Assembly (NCBI GenBank): GCA_046759305.1
Contig: JBHIBY010000071.1
Coordinates: forward strand, 1-11,919
Direction: 5' to 3'
DNA from: JADFRG01 sp046759305
GTDB taxonomy: Bacteria > Chloroflexota > Anaerolineae > Anaerolineales > E44-bin32
Length of the DNA stretch: 11,919 nucleotides
This document shows, in pieces, positions 1-6,996 of this stretch (its first letter is position 1; every line of letters starts with the position of its first letter). The translations under genes and the position numbers were made by a program. The notes under the pieces are model-generated. The model saw only the letters and a list, made by a program, of their open reading frames with translations, was not told the origin of the DNA and did not search any database.

Positions 1-810
1 CCCGCTGGAGAAACTTTCGAGAAAATCTGGCGGCTTCGTAATGAGGGCACCTGCACATGGACCACTGACTACGACGTTATTTTCGACGGCGGCAACATCA
101 TGGCTGGACCGCCCTCCGCCCCTCTACCGAGCAACGTGCCTCCAGGCAGCACTGTAGACATCGAAGTCAGTCTGACGGCTCCCGGCTCCGATGGTACACA
201 TCGCGGGGATTGGAAGCTGCGCACTCCGGACGGCCTAGCCTTCGGCCTGGGTGATGAAGGGGAGACTCCATTCTTCGTTCAGATCGTTGTAGGCGACCTG
301 GCCCGTGAAGTGCTCTACGACTTCGTCGCTAACTACTGCGATGCGACCTGGCGCAGCGGCGCCGGCAATTTACCATGCCCCGGCACCGATTCCGACGCGG
401 AGGGCTTTATCGTAAAGCTCGCTTCTCCCAAACTGGAGGGAGGGCGGACCGAAAACGAACCGGCGCTAATTACACATCCTGAATGGATTAATAACGGCGT
501 GATCAGCGGAAGATTTCCTGCATTTGATGTCGAAGAGGGCGATGAGTTCCATGCGGTCATCGGCTGCCTCTTCGATCGCCTTGCCTGCGATGTGACCATG
601 CAGCTTAATTTTCAAGAGAACGGGGGCGACTTACAGCCACTTCGAGAGTGGGATGAGACCCACGACGGAGAGTTCAGGACATTGGAGGTCGATTTGTCCT
701 CGCTCGCAGGTAGTTCAGTAGAGTTTTCTTTCGCGGTGCTGGCTAACGGCGCTTTCAACGAAGATTGGGCGTTCTGGCTGGCTCCCAGGATTATAGGCAC
801 CCCTAGATGA
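1..810 (+). CDS. Secreted NBR1-type Ig-like domain protein (5' partial)
   Basis: The reading frame is open from base 1, so the first ATG at 100 is internal and the true start lies outside the window. Residues 1 to about 97 match the style of the NBR1-like Ig domain: an FEKIWRLRNEGTCTW strand, an LPSNVPPGSTVDI segment, an LTAPGSDGTHRGDWKLR segment and a closing FGLG. Residues about 105-269 form a second domain with YDFVANYCDATWRSGAG, CPGTDSDAEGF and a C-terminal DWAFWLAPRI. I recall this pairing from Anaerolineae surface proteins. The scattered cysteines fit an extracytoplasmic, disulfide-bonded fold, but the signal peptide would be upstream and cannot be seen. The role is unknown; adhesion, ligand or carbohydrate binding are guesses. 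The stop codon overlaps the polA start (ATGA, 807-810), so the two genes are probably co-transcribed and coupled. The domain recognition is fairly sure; the function is not. Confidence 0.8.
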   Translation, partial: PAGETFEKIWRLRNEGTCTWTTDYDVIFDGGNIMAGPPSAPLPSNVPPGSTVDIEVSLTAPGSDGTHRGDWKLRTPDGLAFGLGDEGETPFFVQIVVGDLAREVLYDFVANYCDATWRSGAGNLPCPGTDSDAEGFIVKLASPKLEGGRTENEPALITHPEWINNGVISGRFPAFDVEEGDEFHAVIGCLFDRLACDVTMQLNFQENGGDLQPLREWDETHDGEFRTLEVDLSSLAGSSVEFSFAVLANGAFNEDWAFWLAPRIIGTPR

Positions 811-3578
811 CGAAATCTGATCGGCTCTACCTGATCGACGGTCACGCACTTGCCTACAGGGCGTATTTCGCTCTGACCCGCGGTGGCGATCCTGCTCGCT
901 GGATGACCACCTCAGGAGAACCAACCGCCGGCACCTACGGATTCACTTCTGTGATCCTTCGGCTTCTGGAGCAGGAATCGCCAGAGTATCTAGCTGTCTC
1001 CTTTGATGTAGGCAAGACATTCCGCGACGAGATGTTTGCCGAATACAAGGGAACACGCGAGAAGATGCCAGACGATCTTCGTCTGCAAATCAAGCGCATT
1101 CGGGAGGTGGTAGCGGCTTTTGGGATCCCAATACTGGAGGCCGAAGGCTTTGAGGCGGACGATGTTCTCGGAACGGTTGCCAAGCGCGTTGGAGCTGATG
1201 GCGTGCAGGTCATCATCCTTACCGGCGATCGCGACTTGCTTCAGTTGGTGGATGACCAGGTCGTTATTCGGCTGGCCGGTCAGAAATTATCGGAGGCCAT
1301 TGACTATGGCCCGAAGCAAGTGAAGGATAAATACAAGCTTGACCCCGCCCAGCTAGTGGATCTCAAAGCGATGGTGGGTGATAAGAGCGACAACATCCCA
1401 GGAGTGGCAGGGGTCGGCGAGAAGACGGCCACCTCTCTTCTGCAAGACTACGATGATCTGGAAGGCATCTACGCACACATTGAAGACATTCCTCCTCGCT
1501 TCTCCAACAAATTGGAGGCAGGCAAGGAAGAAGCAGAATTAAGTCGCAAGCTGGGAGAAATCGTTACGGATGTGCCCCTTGACTTCAATCTTGAGAGCTG
1601 CCGCGCACAAGGATACGATCGCGATCGCATCGTGGCAATATTTCGAGAGCTGGAATTTCGAACCCTGCTGGATAGGCTGGCTAAGCAAGTGGGTGAAGAA
1701 GGCGAGCTTTACGTCGGCGAAGATAAGGTGGGGCCGGAAACTGAGACCATCATCGTCGACACCGCAAAGGCGCTTGAGGCGCTAGAAAAGCGCTTGAGCG
1801 AGGCCAAAGCGATCGCCTTTGATGTCGAAACCACTGCGCCGGATGCGGCGAACTCCAAACTCGTGGGCATCTCACTAGCCGTCGAGCCCGGAAAAGGCTA
1901 CTACCTGCCGGTAGGGCATCTACCAGATTTGTCGGGATCAACACAGCTCGAGCTCGAAAAAGTCATTGAGGCATTGAAAAAGCCGCTCACGAGTCCCAAA
2001 ATCGAGAAGGTCGGGCACAACCTAAAATTCGACTACACGCTCCTGGCGCGCAATGGACTTGCGGCAGAGCCGCTGGTTTTCGACACCATGATGGCGGAGT
2101 GGCTTTCTCACCCCTCCTCTCGCAATCTCGGTCTTAAATCCCTTGCTTGGGTGCGACTGGGGATCGAGATGACGCCGATCGACCAGCTCATAGGATCCGG
2201 CCGCAAGCAGAAAACAATGGCCGAAGTTCCCATCGCCGATGCAGCACCCTACGCCGCTGCCGACGCAGAAATATGCTTGAGGCTTCGCCCCATCCTGGAA
2301 AAGGAATTGAAAGAACGCAGTCAGGAGTCGCTTTTCAACGATCTGGAAATGCCTTTGATTCGCATCCTCGCCGCGATGGAGATGACGGGCATCAGCTTAG
2401 ACACAGAGTTCCTGGCGGGCCTCTCCGACGAATTAGCTGAAAGATTGGGCACCATCGAAGCTGAACTATTTGACATGGTTGGCCACTCATTCAACGTAAA
2501 CTCGACCCAGCAGCTTTCAGATGTCCTCTTCGAGGAATTAGAACTCAAGCCGCCGGACGGCACCCGGAGGACGGCCTCTGGCAAGTTTTCTACCGCAGCG
2601 GACGTGCTCGCTTCGTTGAAAGAGGAGCATGAGGCTGTAGCGCTTGTGCTGGAACACCGGGAGATCTCGAAACTCAAGTCTACTTACGCCGATTCGCTGC
2701 GGGAGCAAATTAACCCCCAGTCCGGTAGGGTTCACACTTCTTACAGCCAAACTGGTGCCATCACAGGCCGCATCGCATCTTCGAATCCCAACCTACAAAA
2801 CATTCCAATACGCACAGAACTTGGGCGTCAGATACGACGCGCCTTCGTCGCCTCACGCGGCCACACCTTGCTCGCAGTGGACTATTCTCAAATCGAACTC
2901 AGGGTCGTAGCCCATGTGGCGAACGACAAGACAATGATCAAGGCTTTCAGGGAAGATCAGGACATCCACTCTGCCACAGCAGCGGCCGTATTCGGCGCTG
3001 ATCATAACAGTGTCACATCCGAGCAACGGCGCCGGGCCAAGGCAGTTAATTTCGGCTTGATTTACGGAATGAGTCCCTTCGGCCTGACGCGTGCCACCGA
3101 CATGACCCTCGCTGAGGCTGAGAACTTTGTCGATGCCTACTTCGAAAACTTCCCGGGTGTTAGTGGGTACATAGATGATGTGCGAGAAAAGGCCGCGGAA
3201 GAAGGCTATACCGAAACTTTGCTTGGCCGCCGCCGCTATTTCCCTCAGCTTGCCAAGGATGGTAAGCCCGGCCCGGCCCAAGTTCGGGCTCGTGCGGAGC
3301 GAGAGGCTGTCAACTCACCCATCCAAGGAAGTGCCGCCGACATCATCAAGCTGGCCATGATCGCACTGCCAAATGCGTTGGAAGAGGCTGGGCTAAGCGC
3401 CAACATGTTGCTTCAAGTGCATGACGAGTTGGTATTCGAAGTCCCAAAGAAGGAATTGAAAGAGACGGCGGGAGTTGTCCAGGAGATCATGCAAGGCGCC
3501 TACAAGCTAAAGGTTCCGCTCAAGACCGATGCGAAATCCGGCCCCAACTGGGAGCAGATGAAGCCTTTAAAGAGCTGA
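807..3578 (+). CDS. polA: DNA polymerase I
   Basis: 923 residues, the usual length for a three-domain Pol I, which fills gaps and removes RNA primers in replication and repair. The N-terminal 5' nuclease (about 1-300) shows YLIDGHALAYRAYF, EGFEADDVLG, LTGDRDLLQL and VGDKSDNIPGVAGVGEKTA. The 3'-5' exonuclease (about 310-510) keeps its metal-binding acids: D339 and E341 (FDVET), N405 and D409 (HNLKFD), Y482 and D486 (YAAAD). Proofreading is therefore predicted to be active, unlike the degenerate domain of Thermus and many Bacillus enzymes. The polymerase domain has motif A (DYSQIELR, D692), motif B with K745, F749 and Y753, and motif C (QVHDELVFEV, H872-D873-E874). Phe at 749 is the usual residue that favours dNTPs over ddNTPs. 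The start ATG overlaps the stop of the gene before it. No good Shine-Dalgarno is visible, so coupled initiation is likely. Confidence 0.98.
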   Translation: MTKSDRLYLIDGHALAYRAYFALTRGGDPARWMTTSGEPTAGTYGFTSVILRLLEQESPEYLAVSFDVGKTFRDEMFAEYKGTREKMPDDLRLQIKRIREVVAAFGIPILEAEGFEADDVLGTVAKRVGADGVQVIILTGDRDLLQLVDDQVVIRLAGQKLSEAIDYGPKQVKDKYKLDPAQLVDLKAMVGDKSDNIPGVAGVGEKTATSLLQDYDDLEGIYAHIEDIPPRFSNKLEAGKEEAELSRKLGEIVTDVPLDFNLESCRAQGYDRDRIVAIFRELEFRTLLDRLAKQVGEEGELYVGEDKVGPETETIIVDTAKALEALEKRLSEAKAIAFDVETTAPDAANSKLVGISLAVEPGKGYYLPVGHLPDLSGSTQLELEKVIEALKKPLTSPKIEKVGHNLKFDYTLLARNGLAAEPLVFDTMMAEWLSHPSSRNLGLKSLAWVRLGIEMTPIDQLIGSGRKQKTMAEVPIADAAPYAAADAEICLRLRPILEKELKERSQESLFNDLEMPLIRILAAMEMTGISLDTEFLAGLSDELAERLGTIEAELFDMVGHSFNVNSTQQLSDVLFEELELKPPDGTRRTASGKFSTAADVLASLKEEHEAVALVLEHREISKLKSTYADSLREQINPQSGRVHTSYSQTGAITGRIASSNPNLQNIPIRTELGRQIRRAFVASRGHTLLAVDYSQIELRVVAHVANDKTMIKAFREDQDIHSATAAAVFGADHNSVTSEQRRRAKAVNFGLIYGMSPFGLTRATDMTLAEAENFVDAYFENFPGVSGYIDDVREKAAEEGYTETLLGRRRYFPQLAKDGKPGPAQVRARAEREAVNSPIQGSAADIIKLAMIALPNALEEAGLSANMLLQVHDELVFEVPKKELKETAGVVQEIMQGAYKLKVPLKTDAKSGPNWEQMKPLKS

Positions 3579-3624
3579 GCACAGTCGAATGCAAATGGCT
3601 CGAGCGGTAGGACTTTCCCCCCTG

Positions 3625-3633
3625 TGCTAGAAT
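3625..3633 (+). promoter_or_regulatory. Extended -10 promoter for the TPR gene
   Basis: TG-C-TAGAAT (TG 3625-3626, hexamer 3628-3633) lies in the 65-base gap after polA. The hexamer matches TATAAT at five of six positions and has the extended TG. No acceptable -35 hexamer is seen 16-18 bases upstream. A start point about 7 bases after the hexamer falls near 3639-3640, only a few bases before the ATG at 3644. The mRNA would then be nearly leaderless, which agrees with the lack of room for a Shine-Dalgarno. This is read by eye with no transcript data. Confidence 0.55.
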
Positions 3634-3643
3634 CGCCAGCCCA

Positions 3644-5959
3644 ATGGCAGGACGCGAAGATCTATTTAACGAATCAATGCGACTGGGCCACTCTGCGGCC
3701 TGGGACTTGCAGTGGAACCGCGCCATCGAGTTCTATCGAAAGGCGCTGGCGGAATTCCCCAATAACCCGAACGCACTGAATAGCCTCGCTCTAGCCTTGC
3801 TCGAGACGAGCCAGCTCGACGAGGCTCTGGTCGCATATCAAACCGCAGCCAAGTCCACTCCAGATGATCCCATCCCGGTCGAGAAGTGTGCTGAAATCTA
3901 TGAGCGCTTGGGGAAGATCGAGGATTCCATCCAGGCTCGAGAAGATTCAGCGGATATGTACATCCGGCGCAAGGATGCGGGCAAGGCGGTCGACAATTGG
4001 CGGCATATTGCTCGGCTCGATCCCGAAAATCTGGCAGCCCGCTCCCGTCTCGCGCTTACCTATGAGCGCCTGGGGCGAACTCGAGATTCCGCGTTGGAAT
4101 ACTTATCTGTCGCTGCGATATTGCAGAGAGGCGGCAAGACCGACCGCGCCAAGGAAGCTGTCCAGCGCTCGCTATCCATCCTGCCTGGAGATTCGGAAGC
4201 CACGCAATACCTCAGGCTGTTGAACCAGAGCAAGGATCTTCCTGGTCCAACTCAACCTCGAGGAGGCACCGCGCCGCTACGGATGGCACAGGTGCAGGAA
4301 TTCCTTCGAGACGAGGGGGAAGAGCCCATTGAGGAAGATGAGCAGCTTAAGGATCCTGAAACGGCCGCGCAGGGTGAGGCGCTAACCATCCTGGCCGGGA
4401 TCCTATTTGAGGAGCCCAAGGAAGATGGCAAGGAGCAGGGCCTTGGTATGTCGGACATCACCAGCGGTCATACCGGCGAGCTGCAACCTTCCACTGCAAT
4501 CTATCGCTATTTAGCAGAAGCCATTGATCTGCAAACACGTAACCATACGGAGCAGGCGATCAAAGAGTTCCAGCGCGCCATGGACAGCGGTCTGGATCAC
4601 CCCGCCGCCCACTACAACGTGGGGCTGCTATACAAGGAGCTTGGTGACACCGACGAGGCGCGCAAGCACTTGATTGCCTCCTTGGGTCATCCGGGTTTGG
4701 CATTGGGAGCGAATTTAGCGTTGGGCAGGCTTGCGAAAGAGAAAAGCGATCTGCCTGAGGCTGCAAGATACCTGCTGCAGTCGCTAAAACTCGCCGACAG
4801 CCTGACCGTTGAGCGTGGTCAATCCAGCGATTTGAATCAATACTACGAGACTCTGCTTGCCACCGAGACGGAGGGCGACAAGAAGGAGCTCGAAAAGATT
4901 GTCGACAACACACTCGAGTTCCTCAGCGGCCCCGAGTGGCTGCACAGGCTCAAAGAAGCGCGTGAAGAACTTGAAAAAGAGGGCGAAGGGGACGGTGTTG
5001 TGCCCATTGCGGAGATGCTTGCGGTGGGCGACACGGATCAGGTGCTGCTGTCCATGAGGCGCATCGACCGCTTAATGGATCAGGGTTTGCACGCCTCGGC
5101 ACTGGAAGAAGCGCTTCTTGCGCTCGACTATGCCCCCACATATCTCACACTCCACCGGCGTATGGCGGAAGTTCAGATTGCATCAGGGCGAACCGAAGCC
5201 GGTTATGAAAAGCTCTCCATGATCGCGGAAACGCACCGAGTGCGTGGGGAGAGCGCACAGGCCGCAGAAGTCTACATGAAGATATTGCAGCACTCACCGG
5301 TGGATCTTCCTGCCCGCACGCGGCTCATCGAGCTTCTTGTCCAACAAGATCGCGGCGATGAGGCGCTCAATCAATCCATTGAGCTGGCGGAGATCTATCA
5401 GGACATGGCCGAGATTGATCTAGCTCGCAAGACTCTGGCCAATTCACTTCGCCTATCCCAACAGATGTCGACTGGTAACGGCTGGTCGCTGCGCATCCTT
5501 CATATGATGGGCGATATCGACCTTTCTCGGCTCGATCAGCGGCGCGCGCTGCGTGTGTACGAACAGATCCGCTCCATCGATCCAAGCGATGACAAAGCGC
5601 GCATAAGCCTCATCGATTTAAATCTGCGCATCGGCCAGGAAGACCAGGCGGCAAAAGAGCTGGATAGCTACCTTGAATACCTGGTCGAATCCGGTCGCGG
5701 GGCAGAAGCTCTAAACTTGCTAGAAGAGATGGCTCGCGAGCATCCGGGGCGACAAGCGCTTCACGCCCGGCTTGCGGAGGCCTACAAAGCCGCCGGACGC
5801 ACTGCGGACGCCATCGCACAATACGACGCTTTGGGTGAAATACAGCTCGATGCCGGCCAGAAAGAGGATGCCGTCCGTAGCATCCAGGCAATCATTGATC
5901 TAAACCCTCCAGATGTGGAGGGTTATCACGATTTGCTTAAAAACTTGCGGGAAAGCTAG
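3644..5959 (+). CDS. Large tetratricopeptide repeat (TPR) protein
   Basis: 771 residues made almost entirely of paired helices with TPR character. Residues about 20-195 hold several units (for example AIEFYRKALAEFPNNPNALNSL, and ARSRLALTYERLGRTRDSA). A low-complexity acidic linker (DEGEEPIEEDEQ and following, about 215-275) separates them from a second, longer TPR block (about 283-771), with units such as AIKEFQRAMDSGLDHPAAHY and RALRVYEQIRSIDPSDDKA. There is no signal peptide or membrane segment, so it is probably a cytoplasmic scaffold for protein-protein contacts. No enzymatic domain is visible. Its partner cannot be told from sequence: polA lies upstream and cdaA downstream, but a promoter before it and a 156-base gap after it suggest a separate transcription unit. 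ATG 3644 fits the promoter just upstream and the first TPR helix. The family assignment is sure; the role is unknown. Confidence 0.9.
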   Translation: MAGREDLFNESMRLGHSAAWDLQWNRAIEFYRKALAEFPNNPNALNSLALALLETSQLDEALVAYQTAAKSTPDDPIPVEKCAEIYERLGKIEDSIQAREDSADMYIRRKDAGKAVDNWRHIARLDPENLAARSRLALTYERLGRTRDSALEYLSVAAILQRGGKTDRAKEAVQRSLSILPGDSEATQYLRLLNQSKDLPGPTQPRGGTAPLRMAQVQEFLRDEGEEPIEEDEQLKDPETAAQGEALTILAGILFEEPKEDGKEQGLGMSDITSGHTGELQPSTAIYRYLAEAIDLQTRNHTEQAIKEFQRAMDSGLDHPAAHYNVGLLYKELGDTDEARKHLIASLGHPGLALGANLALGRLAKEKSDLPEAARYLLQSLKLADSLTVERGQSSDLNQYYETLLATETEGDKKELEKIVDNTLEFLSGPEWLHRLKEAREELEKEGEGDGVVPIAEMLAVGDTDQVLLSMRRIDRLMDQGLHASALEEALLALDYAPTYLTLHRRMAEVQIASGRTEAGYEKLSMIAETHRVRGESAQAAEVYMKILQHSPVDLPARTRLIELLVQQDRGDEALNQSIELAEIYQDMAEIDLARKTLANSLRLSQQMSTGNGWSLRILHMMGDIDLSRLDQRRALRVYEQIRSIDPSDDKARISLIDLNLRIGQEDQAAKELDSYLEYLVESGRGAEALNLLEEMAREHPGRQALHARLAEAYKAAGRTADAIAQYDALGEIQLDAGQKEDAVRSIQAIIDLNPPDVEGYHDLLKNLRES
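5903..5924 (+). repeat. Perfect 8-bp inverted repeat inside the TPR gene
   Basis: AACCCTCC (5903-5910) and GGAGGGTT (5917-5924) are exact reverse complements around the 6-base loop AGATGT. The hairpin lies within coding sequence (NPPDVEG), 35 bases before the stop codon. No T-run follows, so it is not a normal intrinsic terminator. It could affect 3' mRNA stability or be chance codon choice. Confidence 0.5.
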
Positions 5960-6115
5960 CAACCTTAGGTCACAAGTAGACCCTCCTTTTGTACTAGCCG
6001 CCTTAGGCGCGGCTGACTGCCAACTCCCGGGTTTGAATCTATAGCAACGCCATCCCTAATGCGAGTTGTATGCGAGATATCGCACAATGTGGGATGATTG
6101 AGCGCGTAGAGACAA
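5960..6115 (+). other. Intergenic leader of cdaA with small hairpins
   Basis: This is the longest gap in the window (156 bases). It holds a hairpin at 5996-6014 (6-bp stem AGCCGC/GCGGCT, 7-base loop), a smaller one at 6071-6084 (5-bp stem TGCGA/TCGCA, loop GATA), and CCTTAGG twice (5963-5969, 6001-6007). The first hairpin has no T-run, so it is at best a weak or factor-assisted terminator for the TPR gene. A poor promoter candidate is TG-G-GATGAT at 6090-6098 (hexamer four of six) with no clear -35. I see no recognisable riboswitch, tRNA or gene here. Confidence 0.45.
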
Positions 6116-6985
6116 ATGAGCAACCTGCCTGACGAAATCTCCTTTTTTCTGGAGCGATTGACACCGCTCGCCATACTGGATCTGCTGCTTGTAAGCGCGG
6201 TGTTCTTCTTCGTGATCAGTCTGCTGCGTGGTACTCGCGCGGTGGTGCTTCTGCGAGGTATGGTGCTGCTAATCATCGTGATGGCTTTGCTGACCGGTCT
6301 CCTGCCGCTTCCGGGATTTCAGTCGCTGCTCAGCGCCACGCTCCCTGCGCTGCTGTTTGTGATTCCGGTTGTTTTCGCCCCAGAGATTCGGCGCGCTTTC
6401 GAGCGCGTCGGACGCGCGGGATCATTCTTCAGCCTGTACTCGGAGCCGGCAGAAGCCGAACGAACCGTCAACCTGATCGTAAGCGCCAGTGAACGCTTGT
6501 CAGAAATCCGGCATGGAGCGCTCATCACCATCGAACGCGAAGATCGTCTCGACGAGTACATCGAAACGGGAGTCGCTCTAGATGGCAAGCTTTCAACGGA
6601 GCTGCTGCTCCAAATCTTCTATGTCAACACTCCTCTGCACGACGGGGCCGTAATCTTGCGCGATGATCGCGTCGCAGCCGCTTCCGTGGTGATGCCGCTT
6701 TCAGCAGGAGGAACGCTCTCGCGCGGTGCCGAGCGCAAGCTCGGGCTGCGACACCGCGCAGCGCTAGGGATTAGCGAGGTGAGCGATGCCGTATCGGTAG
6801 TGATATCCGAAGAAACCGGTAATATCTCGATCACTCACAACGGACGAATGATCCGCAGGCTGGATCGCAGCAGGCTGCGCAATATCCTCATTGCGTTTTA
6901 TCGCCCACGACGGATGAGCGGGCTACCTAATTGGCTGAATCGCTGGCTGGTCAGAACCAGTCGAGCTGAGGCCACAGGCGACTAG
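6116..6985 (+). CDS. cdaA: Diadenylate cyclase CdaA (c-di-AMP synthase, membrane)
   Basis: 289 residues. It condenses two ATP into cyclic di-AMP, a second messenger for potassium, osmotic and cell-wall control. The N-terminus (about 15-90) has three hydrophobic segments, with the conserved RGTRAVVLLRGM between the first two and FAPEIRRAFERVGR after the third, as in CdaA (YbbP) of Bacillus subtilis. The cytoplasmic DAC domain (about 100-265) keeps GALITIER, the catalytic DGA (D176-A178 in NTPLHDGAVI), RHR (R212-R214 in LGLRHRAALGISE) and VVISEETGNIS. All expected active-site motifs are present, so activity is likely. The C-terminus runs about 20 basic residues beyond the domain. ATG 6116 is the first possible start, since an in-frame TAG lies at 6107-6109. 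Only a weak purine stretch precedes it. cdaR follows after 11 bases, the usual partner arrangement. Confidence 0.96.
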   Translation: MSNLPDEISFFLERLTPLAILDLLLVSAVFFFVISLLRGTRAVVLLRGMVLLIIVMALLTGLLPLPGFQSLLSATLPALLFVIPVVFAPEIRRAFERVGRAGSFFSLYSEPAEAERTVNLIVSASERLSEIRHGALITIEREDRLDEYIETGVALDGKLSTELLLQIFYVNTPLHDGAVILRDDRVAAASVVMPLSAGGTLSRGAERKLGLRHRAALGISEVSDAVSVVISEETGNISITHNGRMIRRLDRSRLRNILIAFYRPRRMSGLPNWLNRWLVRTSRAEATGD

Positions 6986-6996
6986 CGGGCTGAGCG

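Noticed and set aside
2853..3281. 142-codon open frame on the minus strand
   Set aside because: It is antisense to polA motifs A and B, which are strongly conserved on the + strand.
5996..6014. Intrinsic terminator after the TPR gene
   Set aside because: The stem is only 6 bp with a 7-base loop, and no T-run follows. It is kept only as part of the leader description.
6015..6055. tRNA T-arm-like stretch (GGGTTTGAATCT)
   Set aside because: The flanking bases do not form a 5-bp T stem, the loop has T in place of the conserved C, and no cloverleaf or anticodon arm can be built around it.
6059..6101. Tiny leader peptides (MRVVCEISHNVG, MWDD) ahead of cdaA
   Set aside because: They have no Shine-Dalgarno, no regulatory codon run and are very short. 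Such frames are expected by chance.
5960..6115. ydaO-type c-di-AMP riboswitch
   Set aside because: The expected conserved segments and long paired regions are not seen. The position ahead of cdaA alone is not evidence.
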